A stretch of 64,000 nucleotides of DNA from Ideonella paludis. GTDB taxonomy: Bacteria > Pseudomonadota > Gammaproteobacteria > Burkholderiales > Burkholderiaceae_C. Both the position numbers and the translations under genes were made by a program. Positions 43,757-51,961 of the stretch are shown here, piece by piece; within the stretch, counting starts at the first letter, position 1, and the number at the start of each line of letters is the position of its first letter. The notes beneath the pieces were generated by a model that was not told the origin of the DNA, searched no databases, and was given only the letters and a program-made list of their open reading frames with translations. The stretch is taken from NCBI RefSeq assembly GCF_018069865.1, contig NZ_JAGQDG010000004.1, positions 186,001 through 250,000 on the forward strand, written 5' to 3'.

Positions 43757-44926
43757 TCAACGCAGCGGCACTTTCAAAAAGCGGGGCCGATAAATCTCGA
43801 CACCGCCGGCGCGGAAGTTCTCCGCAAAATCAAAGGTATTGACGTGGTAGCTCACCAGCAACTCGGTGGGTGTGGAGAGGTGCGGGTGTGCCTTGGCGCC
43901 GTAGACAAAGGTGTTGGGCGTCAAGCTGGCTTCTGGGCAGTCCCACAGGATCACATCCTTGCCCCAGGGGCCGACTGGGCTGTCGCCATAGCGCACCGCC
44001 ACTTGCTTGCCCAGGGTGTCGGTCATGTGGGTCAGCATGAAGCGGCCATCGGGCAAGGGGTGCACGCTGAACTCAGAGCTCACGCCACTGGTGACGGCCG
44101 CCGCACTGCGGATGTCAGCGTTCCAAGCTTTGCCGTCCCAAAAGCGATAGGCCGCAAAGCTGCCGATCTTCTCGGGCTTGACCCGCGCCACCAGCAGGCG
44201 CTTGACGTACTCGGCGCTGCGTGTGCCGAACACATACAAATAGCCATCCGCCCGAGGCGCGCCAGCGGCTGCCGTGTGCAGCATCACCGCCTGGCCAAAC
44301 GAGGATTCACCGGCCCCGCCGGCCACCGCCGGCACGAACAGCGGCGCATCGACCTGCTTGTAGCTGGCACTGAAGGGCGCGGCCTCCAGCGCCGAGGCCG
44401 ACAGCAGGCTGATGCCGGCGGTGGCGAAGGCAAAGGGCGGGGTGTCCGCAGACTTCATGCGCAGCGCAAAGGTATAGACCCGCGAGCCGACCACCACACC
44501 GTCATTGGGCCAAAACCATTGGCTGGCATCGGGCGGCTTGACCATGCTCTGCCAGCCGCTGCCCTTGTGCCGCACCTGAAAGCTCAGGCTGCTGGCGTCG
44601 GGCATGGCGCCATCAATGACCGCCGTGGTGTTGTTGACCATGGTGGTGGCCGTGCGGCTGCCATCGGGGCGGACCGTGCCCACAAAGGTGTCGCTGAACC
44701 AAACCAGTGTGCGCTGGCTGGCGCCGCTGCCGGGGCGCTCGTCACCCGCGAGCGGAATGCTGTAGACACCATCGGCCCCCGTCCAGCCGCTGCTGCGCTT
44801 GAACAGCGCCGTCCAGTCGGCGGCAGGCTGCGCCGTGAACGGGTCCACTTGGCTTTGCGCCCACACCGGGCTGTGCGTGAGGGCGGCCAAGAGGCTCAGG
44901 CCCAGCACACGATTCATAACCTTCAT
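43757..44926 (-). CDS. Secreted beta-propeller-like protein
   Basis: 389 aa with signal peptide ([24 protein letters not shown]). Repeated blades: [84 protein letters not shown]. This resembles DUF4185/DUF5005-like five-bladed propellers related to glycoside hydrolase families; no catalytic residues could be assigned. GGAG 8 nt before ATG 44926. Same strand as the TctC gene, 48 nt apart. Role in the hut locus unclear. Confidence 0.72.
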   Translation of the reverse strand: MKVMNRVLGLSLLAALTHSPVWAQSQVDPFTAQPAADWTALFKRSSGWTGADGVYSIPLAGDERPGSGASQRTLVWFSDTFVGTVRPDGSRTATTMVNNTTAVIDGAMPDASSLSFQVRHKGSGWQSMVKPPDASQWFWPNDGVVVGSRVYTFALRMKSADTPPFAFATAGISLLSASALEAAPFSASYKQVDAPLFVPAVAGGAGESSFGQAVMLHTAAAGAPRADGYLYVFGTRSAEYVKRLLVARVKPEKIGSFAAYRFWDGKAWNADIRSAAAVTSGVSSEFSVHPLPDGRFMLTHMTDTLGKQVAVRYGDSPVGPWGKDVILWDCPEASLTPNTFVYGAKAHPHLSTPTELLVSYHVNTFDFAENFRAGGVEIYRPRFLKVPLR

Positions 44927-45018
44927 CGTCTCACTCCAACGCTGTGTGGCAAGCTGCACTCTGTGCGCAGCCGCCACGCCTTCTTTCCTTCAACGCGGCT
45001 TTTTTCATCCTCTTCATC

Positions 45019-46566
45019 ATGACACAGCACGTCCTCACCCCTGGCCAACTCAACCTCGAACTGCTGCAGGCCGTCCACGCCCGCGGCGAGGCCGTGACGC
45101 TGGCCCCCGAAGCGCGCGCCAACATCCGCGCCAGTGCGGCCGTGGTGCAGGCCGCCGCCGCTGGCGATGCGCCCGTCTATGGTGTCAACACCGGCTTTGG
45201 CAAGCTGGCCAATCAGCGCATCAGCGCGGCCGACCTGGCCACCTTGCAGCTCAACCTGATCCGCTCGCATTCGGTAGGCGTGGGTGAGCCCTGCAACCCC
45301 GGCGTGGTGCGCCTGATGCTGGTGATGAAGGCGGCGAGCCTGGCGCGCGGCTACTCGGGCGTGCGCGAGGTGGTGATCGACACGCTGCTGGCGGTCTATA
45401 ACGCTGGCCTCATCCCTTGGGTGCCCGAGAAGGGCTCGGTCGGCGCCTCGGGCGACCTGGCCCCGCTGTCCCACATGACACTGGCCCTGCTGGGCGAGGG
45501 CGACTTTTTGGTGGACGGCCAGCGCCGCCCGGCTGGCGAGGTGCTGCGCCAGCACGGCATCACCCCCTTGGCCCTGGAAGCCAAAGAAGGCCTGGCCCTG
45601 ATCAACGGCACACAAACCTCCACCGCCTTGGCCCTGCACGCCTTCTTGAGCTTTGAGCCGGTGCTGGAAGCCGCCTTGGTGATCGGCGCGCTGACGGTGG
45701 ACGCCGCCCGTGGCAGCGACGGCCCCTTTGACCCGCGCATCCACGCCCTGCGCGGCCAGCCCGGCCAGATCGACGTGGCCCAGTACTACCGTGCCCTGCT
45801 CAAGGGCAGCGCCATCCGCGCCAGCCACACCGAAGGCGACGACCGCGTGCAAGACCCGTACTGCCTGCGTTGCCAGCCGCAGGTGGTGGGTGCTTGTCTA
45901 GACCAGTTGCGCCATGCCTCTTTGGTGCTGTTGCGCGAGGCCAATGCCGTCACCGACAACCCGCTGGTGTTCTTTGAAGACGGCGCCATGATTTCGGGGG
46001 GCAACTTCCACGCCGAGCCCGTGGCTCTGGCCGCTGATGCCATGGCCACCGCCATTGCCGAAGTGGGCGCGATTGCCGAGCGCCGCATTGCCATGCTGAT
46101 CGACAGCAGCGTCTCGCGCCTGCCGCCCTTCCTGACCGAGAACGCCGGCCTGAACAGCGGCTTCATGATTGCCCACGTGACCGCCGCCGCCTTGGCCAGC
46201 GAAAACAAGTCCCTGGCCCACCCCGCCAGCGTGGACAGCCTGCCCACCAGCGCCAACCAAGAAGACCATGTGTCCATGGCCACCTTCGCCGCCCGCCGCC
46301 TGCAGCCCATGATCGCCAACGTGGCGCACATCTTGGGCGTTGAACTGCTGGCCTCCGCCCAAGCCATCGAGTTCCTGCGCCCGCTGGCCAGCTCTCCCGC
46401 CCTGGAGCAAGCCCACGCCCTGCTGCGCGAGCACTGCGCCCCGATGATGACCGACCGCTATTTGGCGCCGGACATGGAAACTGCTGCGTCGCTGGTGCGC
46501 AGTGGCGCGCTTAGCGGCTTGTTCCGTGCGCTGCCGGGGCTGCCGCCGCTGTGGGTGCCGGTTTGA
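45019..46566 (+). CDS. hutH: Histidine ammonia-lyase
   Basis: 515 aa. The MIO cofactor triad Ala-Ser-Gly is in [15 protein letters not shown], with [15 protein letters not shown] (active-site Tyr) upstream and [14 protein letters not shown] downstream. Deaminates histidine to trans-urocanate, the entry step. The start ATG 45019 is the first Met with homology; the region upstream is non-coding. It stands alone on the plus strand after the propeller gene, facing away from it. Confidence 0.97.
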   Translation: MTQHVLTPGQLNLELLQAVHARGEAVTLAPEARANIRASAAVVQAAAAGDAPVYGVNTGFGKLANQRISAADLATLQLNLIRSHSVGVGEPCNPGVVRLMLVMKAASLARGYSGVREVVIDTLLAVYNAGLIPWVPEKGSVGASGDLAPLSHMTLALLGEGDFLVDGQRRPAGEVLRQHGITPLALEAKEGLALINGTQTSTALALHAFLSFEPVLEAALVIGALTVDAARGSDGPFDPRIHALRGQPGQIDVAQYYRALLKGSAIRASHTEGDDRVQDPYCLRCQPQVVGACLDQLRHASLVLLREANAVTDNPLVFFEDGAMISGGNFHAEPVALAADAMATAIAEVGAIAERRIAMLIDSSVSRLPPFLTENAGLNSGFMIAHVTAAALASENKSLAHPASVDSLPTSANQEDHVSMATFAARRLQPMIANVAHILGVELLASAQAIEFLRPLASSPALEQAHALLREHCAPMMTDRYLAPDMETAASLVRSGALSGLFRALPGLPPLWVPV

Positions 46567-46673
46567 GTTGGAGGGCTTGAATGGGCGGGCGGCTTTGCTC
46601 GCCTTTTCTGAGCGTTGCGTGCGGACTCGACTGGAGCGCTGTGTAGGTCGACGCGTGCGCTGCCACAGGCCAT

Positions 46674-46868
46674 GGCCCGGGGCTCATGCATCGGCGGTTG
46701 GCTGCGCCAACTGCCCTCGGTGCTCGCTCAAGGGCGTGCGCCGTCAAACTCCCTCCGCTCGCGTTCCGCTCGCTGTGGTCAAACAGTGACGGCGAGTGAG
46801 TTCTTGAAGCGCGCGTGACCGCGCGCCACGCCCTTTCCCTGCGCGCCTCGGCGCCGAAGAAATCGCCC
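46674..46868 (+). repeat. Dispersed ~200 bp intergenic repeat, copy 1
   Basis: Inverted relative to the copy at 47941-48139. Conserved stretches include GTGCGCCGTCAAACTCCCTC, GCTCGCTGTGGTCAAAC, TTCTTGAAGCGCGCGTGACC and GCGCGCCACGCCCTT. Both copies are readable in one frame as RAWRAVTRASRT...FDHSE...ASGGSLTAH, a frame that is probably not a protein. The surrounding 46567-47204 has no other gene. Confidence 0.8.
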
Positions 46869-47204
46869 CGGGCCACGGCCTGCGGCAGCGCAGGTCCATC
46901 GGGGGTAGCCTGCACGATTGGGGTGATGTGAAGTGCGGTCATTGGCGACAGGGGGTTGCAAATCCACACATTCAGAAGATCGCCGAACAAAGTACGCTAG
47001 GTTTGAAAGCATATGGCTCTGTAGACTCTTGGCCGCTATAGTGCCGCACACCTTCGCACCAAGGTTTCGGCCCGGTAGTTTCGTTCAGAAGTCGAATCGA
47101 ACCGCGGTACACCAGGCAAGAAATGCACTTAAAGTGTCCTGTAGGCCGCCTTTTGGCTTCAGGATTGATCGGTCTGAACCCCACATAAAACGTAGGTAGC
47201 GCCC

Positions 47205-47519
47205 ATGAAAGCCTCGACCATCACTGCCATTGCTGCGCTCTTGTCGCTTTCATGTCGCCCATCGATTGCGGTCAGTTTCAGTGACGCCGCTGGAAACTTA
47301 GTCCTTTTCGAGTACGCCGCACTGAGCGCAGAGTATTGCGAACAGCGTGGATTTCCGAGCCGTTCTATCTATTCAACGTGGCAACAAAAACATGCCCCTC
47401 TGCAAAAAGAGTCGATGCAACGCATCTTGGCAGAGGCCGAAAGTCGTGGCCTACCGAAGAACGAACAGGAGCATGTGCTGTCTGAAGCCCTGGCGAACCA
47501 AAGGAAGCTGGCCAGTTAA
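47205..47519 (+). CDS. Small secreted protein of unknown function
   Basis: 104 aa. Signal peptide MKASTITAIAALLSLSCRPSIA, then a charged helical domain (EYCEQRGFPSRSIYSTWQQK, LQKESMQRILAEAESRGLPK). Two Cys (one in the signal region). Lower GC and less biased codon use than its neighbours, and it lies between inverted repeat copies, so it may be an insertion. No family recognised. Confidence 0.6.
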   Translation: MKASTITAIAALLSLSCRPSIAVSFSDAAGNLVLFEYAALSAEYCEQRGFPSRSIYSTWQQKHAPLQKESMQRILAEAESRGLPKNEQEHVLSEALANQRKLAS

Positions 47520-47940
47520 GCAATTGCAAAGAAGGGGGTTCTATGTCCACAGTACAGGGCTTTCTTGGATGGGTTCCAGTCACTCCTCAAGAAGTGAATG
47601 CGCCCAACAAGTCGGCCCAGCTCAGATAGCCTACGTCTGCCGCTGATCTCCAACGTTGCACAGTCGACGATTGCACCTACTTTTGGAAGTCGAGGACACC
47701 TTCTGCATCCACGTTTTCGGCGATCTCATGGTGGTGTCCGGCACGCTCGGTCAGGACAAGTCTGCAAGCAAGCATGTCGCTCCAGCGGTTTCGCCTCCCA
47801 GTGAGCTTGGACTCTTTACACGATCCCCACCCCTTCATCGCGACAGCGGCTTGCTTGGTAGCCTGGCCGAGTGAGTCTCAATCTCTGATAACTGGAGGCT
47901 GGCTACCCCACCCACCGCCCTGTCGCGGGGTGGGCCACAG
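47520..47940. other. Gap with possible gene remnant
   Basis: No confident gene. A 28-codon frame at 47543-47629 (MSTVQGFLGWVPVTPQEVNA...) has a GGGGG ribosome site and protein-like composition, then stops; it may be the start of a broken gene. A short GC-rich dyad CCCACC/GGTGGG lies near 47907-47934. Confidence 0.35.
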
Positions 47941-48139
47941 GGCGATTTGAGAGGCGCGGAGGAGCGCAGGGCAAGGGCGTGGCGCGCGGTCACGCGCGCT
48001 TCAAGAACATATTCGCCGGAAGGGTTTGACCACAGCGAGCCGAAGGCGAGCGGAGGGAGTTTGACGGCGCACGGTCTTGCCCGAGCACCGCAAGGCAGTC
48101 GGCTTGAGCCGACGGCCTCTCGCATGAGCCCTGGGGCCA
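47941..48139 (-). repeat. Dispersed ~200 bp intergenic repeat, copy 2
   Basis: Reverse complement of 46674-46868 with scattered changes. The two copies enclose about 1.07 kb. Confidence 0.8.
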
Positions 48140-48209
48140 ACGCCGCGTCAGGGCACGACAGTCCTCCACCCGCAAGCCCAAAGGCCAACAAGCCAGTAGC
48201 ATCACCCCC

Positions 48210-48446
48210 ATGACCGACGACCTCCCTCCCCTGCCCGACACGCCCACCGGCCGCTACCGCCACTACAAAGGCGGTGAGTACGAAGTGCTGGGTGCCGCCC
48301 GGCACAGCGAGACGCTGGAGCCGCTGGTGGTCTATCGGCCGCTCTACAACGCCAGTGGCTTGTGGGTGCGGCCGCATGCCATGTTCTTTGAAACGGCGGA
48401 GTTTGAGGGCAAGGTTCAGCCGCGCTTTGCGCGCATGGCGGATTGA
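48210..48446 (+). CDS. DUF1653 domain protein
   Basis: 78 aa. GRYRHYKGGEYEVLGAARHSET, LVVYRPLYN, LWVRPHAMFFE and a final F closely match DUF1653, a small beta-barrel with unknown function found alone or fused to hydrolases. Probably complete. Confidence 0.93.
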   Translation: MTDDLPPLPDTPTGRYRHYKGGEYEVLGAARHSETLEPLVVYRPLYNASGLWVRPHAMFFETAEFEGKVQPRFARMAD

Positions 48447-48474
48447 ACACGGCGCTGAAGGCGCACGGACAAGA

Positions 48475-49761
48475 TCAAAGATAGTCCCGCAGCCGGTAGT
48501 AAGCCATGCCCACGGCTTGGCTGAACCCACCCAGCGTCTCGCCCCCCGGGAAGCGCCGCTTGGGCAGGCGCTCGAACAAGGCCAAATCCTCGGGCCTACC
48601 CAGCAGCGCCTCGGCCAAAACCCGGCCCGCCACTGCCGTGGGCACCAGGCCGTGGCCGGAGAAGCCCTGGGCCCAATAGACGGGGCCTTCGTGGCCAAAG
48701 TCGGGGGTGCGCGGCACGGTGATGTCGATGTGGCCGCCCCAGGCGTGGGCGATCTTCACGTCCGCCAATTGGGGGAACACGCGCAGCATGTCGGCCCGCA
48801 TGGCCTCGGCCAAGTTATGCGGCGTGCGGCCGGTATAGGTGCACTTGCCGCCAAACAGCAGGCGGTGGTCTTGGGTGAGGCGGAAGTAGTCGAGGATGAA
48901 CTGGTTGTCCGTCACCGCCAAGCCGGTAGGCAGCAGGGCTTTGGCGCGGGCCTCGCCCAAGGGCTCGGTGCCGATCATGTAGGTGCCCACGGGCAGCACG
49001 CGGGCGCGCAGCGCAGGGTTCAGGGTGTGGATGTAGGCATTGCAGGCCAGCACCAGTCGGTCGGCGCGCACCTCGCCGTGGGCGGTGCGCACGCGCACGC
49101 CGTCACCCTCTAAGCTGTAGCTTTGCACCGCACTGCCGTCATGCAGCACCACGCCGGCTGCCTCGGCCGCGCGCGCCAAACCCAACACATACTTGAGGGG
49201 GTGAAGGTGCCCGCCTTCAGGGTCGAGCAGCCCAGCTTGATAGCGCTCACTGGCCACGTGCTCAGGCAGCTCGGCCTTGGGGATGAAGCGCAGGCGCTCA
49301 TAGCCCCAGCGCTGGGCAGCCTCTTGCTGCCAATGCGTCAACAGGCTCACGCGGCGGGGCAGCACAGACGTCCACAAATGGCCGTCGCGCAGCTCACAGT
49401 CGATTTGGTGGGTGGCGACATGCTGGCGGATCTCAGCCGCGGCCTCGCGCACCAAGCCCCAGACGCGCCGCGCGCCCTCCAAGCCCAAGGCACGCTCAAA
49501 GGGCGGCATGTCACACGAGAAGCCCAGGATGACTTGCCCGCCATTGCGGCCTGACGCACCCCAACCCACACGTGAGGCTTCCAGCACCACCACGCGCTGG
49601 CCGGCCTGGGCCAGGCGCAGCGCGGTGTAGAGCCCGGTGAAGCCGGCCCCGACGATGCACACATCCGCCTGTACGGCGCCTTGCAGCGCAGGCTGCAGCG
49701 GCGGCAGCGTGGCGGTGGCGGCATAAGTGGACGGCGGAAACTGGGTGTCAGATAAATACAT
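48475..49761 (-). CDS. FAD-dependent amine oxidoreductase (PuuB/GlpO-like DAO family)
   Basis: 428 aa. N-terminal FAD dinucleotide fold VCIVGAGFTGLYTALRLAQAG with VVVLEASRVGWGASGRNGGQV, typical of gamma-glutamylputrescine oxidase-like enzymes; C-terminal HAWGGHIDITVPRTPDFG and GFSGHGLVPTAVAGRVLAEALLG. Oxidises a secondary or primary amine giving aldehyde/H2O2; substrate unknown. Start ATG 49761 (MYLSDTQFPPS); a GTG five codons upstream is possible. Confidence 0.9.
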   Translation of the reverse strand: MYLSDTQFPPSTYAATATLPPLQPALQGAVQADVCIVGAGFTGLYTALRLAQAGQRVVVLEASRVGWGASGRNGGQVILGFSCDMPPFERALGLEGARRVWGLVREAAAEIRQHVATHQIDCELRDGHLWTSVLPRRVSLLTHWQQEAAQRWGYERLRFIPKAELPEHVASERYQAGLLDPEGGHLHPLKYVLGLARAAEAAGVVLHDGSAVQSYSLEGDGVRVRTAHGEVRADRLVLACNAYIHTLNPALRARVLPVGTYMIGTEPLGEARAKALLPTGLAVTDNQFILDYFRLTQDHRLLFGGKCTYTGRTPHNLAEAMRADMLRVFPQLADVKIAHAWGGHIDITVPRTPDFGHEGPVYWAQGFSGHGLVPTAVAGRVLAEALLGRPEDLALFERLPKRRFPGGETLGGFSQAVGMAYYRLRDYL

Positions 49762-49822
49762 AAGGCCCTGATCCACTAGGGTTGAGGGCCTGATTGTGCG
49801 GGGCGCGGGGGCGCCCGGCGGC

Positions 49823-50242
49823 TCAGTGTTTGCGCTCAGCGACGAGGTCGTAACCGGCCATGCCCACCAGCATGGTCACCACAAAGATCACGGCCTCAGG
49901 AATGCCCGCCGACGCCGCCACGATGCCCGGGCCGGGGCAGAAACCGCCCACCCCCCAGCCGGTGCCGAACAGCACGCCGCCCAGGATCAGGCGCTTGTCG
50001 ATCAGCGTGGTGTCGGGCAGGCGAATGAGGCTGCCGTTCCAGGCCTTGTCCCTGCCGGCGGCCAGCCGGAAGGCGAAGAAGCCCACACCAATGGCGCCGC
50101 CCATCACCAAGGCGAGTGAGGGGTCCCAGGCGCCGAAGAGGTCCAGGAAGCCGGCCACCTTGGTCGGGTTGGTCATGCCACTCGCAATCAGGCCCAAGCC
50201 GAACACCACACCGGCGAGCAACGCCGTCAACAGACTTTTCAT
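49823..50242 (-). CDS. YeeE/YedE-family (DUF6691) membrane protein
   Basis: 139 aa, four TM helices. GVVFGLGLIASGMTNPTKVAGFLDLFG, and GGVLFGTGWGVGGFCPGPGI with the conserved Cys, mark it as the second half of the split YeeE transporter for thiosulfate or sulfur transfer. Follows its partner gene with a 10 nt gap. Probably moves reduced sulfur species under control of the ArsR-type regulator upstream. Confidence 0.93.
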   Translation of the reverse strand: MKSLLTALLAGVVFGLGLIASGMTNPTKVAGFLDLFGAWDPSLALVMGGAIGVGFFAFRLAAGRDKAWNGSLIRLPDTTLIDKRLILGGVLFGTGWGVGGFCPGPGIVAASAGIPEAVIFVVTMLVGMAGYDLVAERKH

Positions 50243-50252
50243 GATGAGGACC

Positions 50253-50696
50253 TCACAGCACGTGGCGCAAGACCGCCACCGTCACAAACCCAGCGCCCAT
50301 GAAGGACAACACGTTCACCAAAGAGCGCACCGACAAGCGGCTTAGGCCGCACACGCCGTGCCCACTGGTGCAGCCATTGCCCATGCGCACGCCTACGCCC
50401 ACCAGCAAACCAGCGATGGCCACCATGGCGGGGCTGGCCACCATCTGAGCAGCCGGCAGCGGCTTGACCACCTGCCACAGCCAGGGCGCCAGCATCAGGC
50501 CACCGATGAACCACCAGCGCTCGCCCTGGCCCTTCAAGCCCTGGCCCTTGCGCAGTGCATGCCAGGCCATGCCCACCACGCCCGCAATGCCGGCGATGCG
50601 GCCATTGGCCAAGAGATAAATCGCTGAGGCCAAGCCAATCAGCACCCCGCCGGCTAAGGCCGCCCACGGGCTAAAGGCATTCCAGTCAATCGTCAC
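50253..50696 (-). CDS. YeeE/YedE-family membrane protein
   Basis: 147 aa. WAALAGGVLIGLASAIYLLANGRIAGIAG and RMGNGCTSGHGVCGLSRLSVRS, with the two Cys of the sulfur relay, are standard for the first half of the split transporter. GTG start at 50696 (MTIDWNAF) preceded by GGA; it overlaps the end of the regulator gene by 11 nt, so the three minus-strand genes form an operon. Confidence 0.92.
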   Translation of the reverse strand: MTIDWNAFSPWAALAGGVLIGLASAIYLLANGRIAGIAGVVGMAWHALRKGQGLKGQGERWWFIGGLMLAPWLWQVVKPLPAAQMVASPAMVAIAGLLVGVGVRMGNGCTSGHGVCGLSRLSVRSLVNVLSFMGAGFVTVAVLRHVL

Positions 50697-51045
50697 GTTG
50701 CTCGTCCTTCTTGTTCATGGGCTTGGCGGGGCCGCAGTAGTGCCCATAGAGTGCTTGCAGCACCACTTGAACACCCTCCGACGCCACGCGGTAATGGATG
50801 AACTTGCCCTCACGGCGCGTGGCCACCAGGCCCTCGGCACGCAAGATGCCCAACTGCTGCGACAAGCTGGGCTGGGCCACACCCGTGGCTTCACCCAGCT
50901 CGGCGACACAGCGCTCGCCTTGCGAGAGCTGGCACAAGAGCATCAGCCTGTCCGGGTGCGCCAAGGCCTTGAGCAAAGCCGCCACCTCCACCGCCTTGGC
51001 TTGCAAGGCTGCGAAAGGGTCTTGATCGCCATCAGTTGCATTCAT
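50686..51045 (-). CDS. ArsR/SmtB-family regulator, BigR/SqrR-like
   Basis: 119 aa winged helix. ALLKALAHPDRLMLLCQLSQGERCVAEL and VAQPSLSQQLGILRAEGLVATRREGKFIHY. Cys in ERCVAEL and in the C-terminal GHYCGP sit where BigR/SqrR form a sulfane-sulfur disulfide or tetrasulfide. Expected to repress its own operon and the persulfide dioxygenase until persulfide appears. Start ATG 51045; an upstream extension looks non-homologous. Confidence 0.88.
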   Translation of the reverse strand: MNATDGDQDPFAALQAKAVEVAALLKALAHPDRLMLLCQLSQGERCVAELGEATGVAQPSLSQQLGILRAEGLVATRREGKFIHYRVASEGVQVVLQALYGHYCGPAKPMNKKDEQRDD

Positions 51046-51046
51046 C

Positions 51047-51086
51047 GTAAAGTGATTATATGATGATTGCAGAATTTGTAAAGTGA
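51047..51086. promoter_or_regulatory. Divergent operator/promoter region of the sulfide module
   Basis: AT-rich spacer between the ArsR-type regulator and the hydrolase. GTAAAGTGA occurs at 51047-51055 and again at 51078-51086, enclosing ATTATATGATGATTG. Likely place for regulator binding; the exact operator is not certain. Confidence 0.45.
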
Positions 51087-51097
51087 CAGGAATCGTC

Positions 51098-51961
51098 ATG
51101 AACACCACCGCCCAGATCAAGACCTTTTTCGACCCCGCCACCTACACGGCCACCCACATCGTCTCGTGCCCCACGACACGCCGTGCCGCCGTGATCGACA
51201 GTGTGTTGGATTACGACCCCAAGTCGGGCCGCACCAGCACCCGCTCGGCCGAACAAGTGCTGGCCTATGTGCAGCAAGAGGCCCTGAGCGTGGACTGGCA
51301 CTTGGAAACCCACGCCCACGCCGACCACCTCTCGGCCGCCCCCTGGCTGCGCGAACGCCTGGGCGGCCAAATCGCGATTGGCGACCACATCCAACAAGTG
51401 CAAAAGGTCTTCAAGGGCGTGTTCAATGCGCCGGACATCAGCGGCGACGGGCGCGAGTTTGATGTGCTGTTCAAAGGCGGCGACCAGTTCAAGATTGGTG
51501 AGCTGACCGTGGACGTGCTGCACACCCCCGGCCACACCCCGGCCTGCGTCACCTACCTGGTGGGCGACGACGCCTTTGTCGGCGACACGCTCTTCATGCC
51601 CGACTACGGCACGGCGCGCTGCGACTTCCCTGGCGGCAATGCCAACACGCTGTATCAATCCATTCACCGCCTGCTGGCCCTGCCCGGCCACACCCGGCTG
51701 CACATGTGCCATGACTACCAACCCGGCGGCCGCGAGGTCAAGCTGGTGAGCACCGTGGCCGAGCAGCGCGCCGCCAATGTGCATGTGCACGAGGGCATCA
51801 GCGAAGCCGAGTTCGTGGCCATGCGCACCGCGCGCGACAAGACCCTGGACATGCCGGTGTTGATCCTGCCCTCGGTGCAGGTCAATGTGAGGGGTGGCCA
51901 TTTCCCGCCGGCTGAAGACAATGGCGTGAGCTATCTGAAGATTCCATTGAACGCCCTGTGA
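51098..51961 (+). CDS. MBL-fold persulfide dioxygenase-like hydrolase (Blh/ETHE1)
   Basis: 287 aa. LETHAHADHLSAAPWL metal motif, HTPGHTPACVTYLVGDDAFVGDTLF, HMCHDYQPGGREV; the iron-binding His/Asp set of ETHE1-like persulfide dioxygenases is kept (two His and one Asp), while the classical hydrolase residues are changed. Oxidises glutathione persulfide to sulfite. ATG 51098 behind ACAGGA. Its stop overlaps the GTG start of sulP. Confidence 0.9.
   Translation: MNTTAQIKTFFDPATYTATHIVSCPTTRRAAVIDSVLDYDPKSGRTSTRSAEQVLAYVQQEALSVDWHLETHAHADHLSAAPWLRERLGGQIAIGDHIQQVQKVFKGVFNAPDISGDGREFDVLFKGGDQFKIGELTVDVLHTPGHTPACVTYLVGDDAFVGDTLFMPDYGTARCDFPGGNANTLYQSIHRLLALPGHTRLHMCHDYQPGGREVKLVSTVAEQRAANVHVHEGISEAEFVAMRTARDKTLDMPVLILPSVQVNVRGGHFPPAEDNGVSYLKIPLNAL

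Noticed and set aside
42722-45022. A 766-codon plus-strand frame
   Set aside because: Antisense to the TctC and propeller genes, both of which have signal peptides and family motifs.
46511-46990. 159-codon minus frame (and 47947-48213 plus) as a protein family
   Set aside because: Conservation between copies is explained by the DNA repeat; the frames differ in start, end and flanks.
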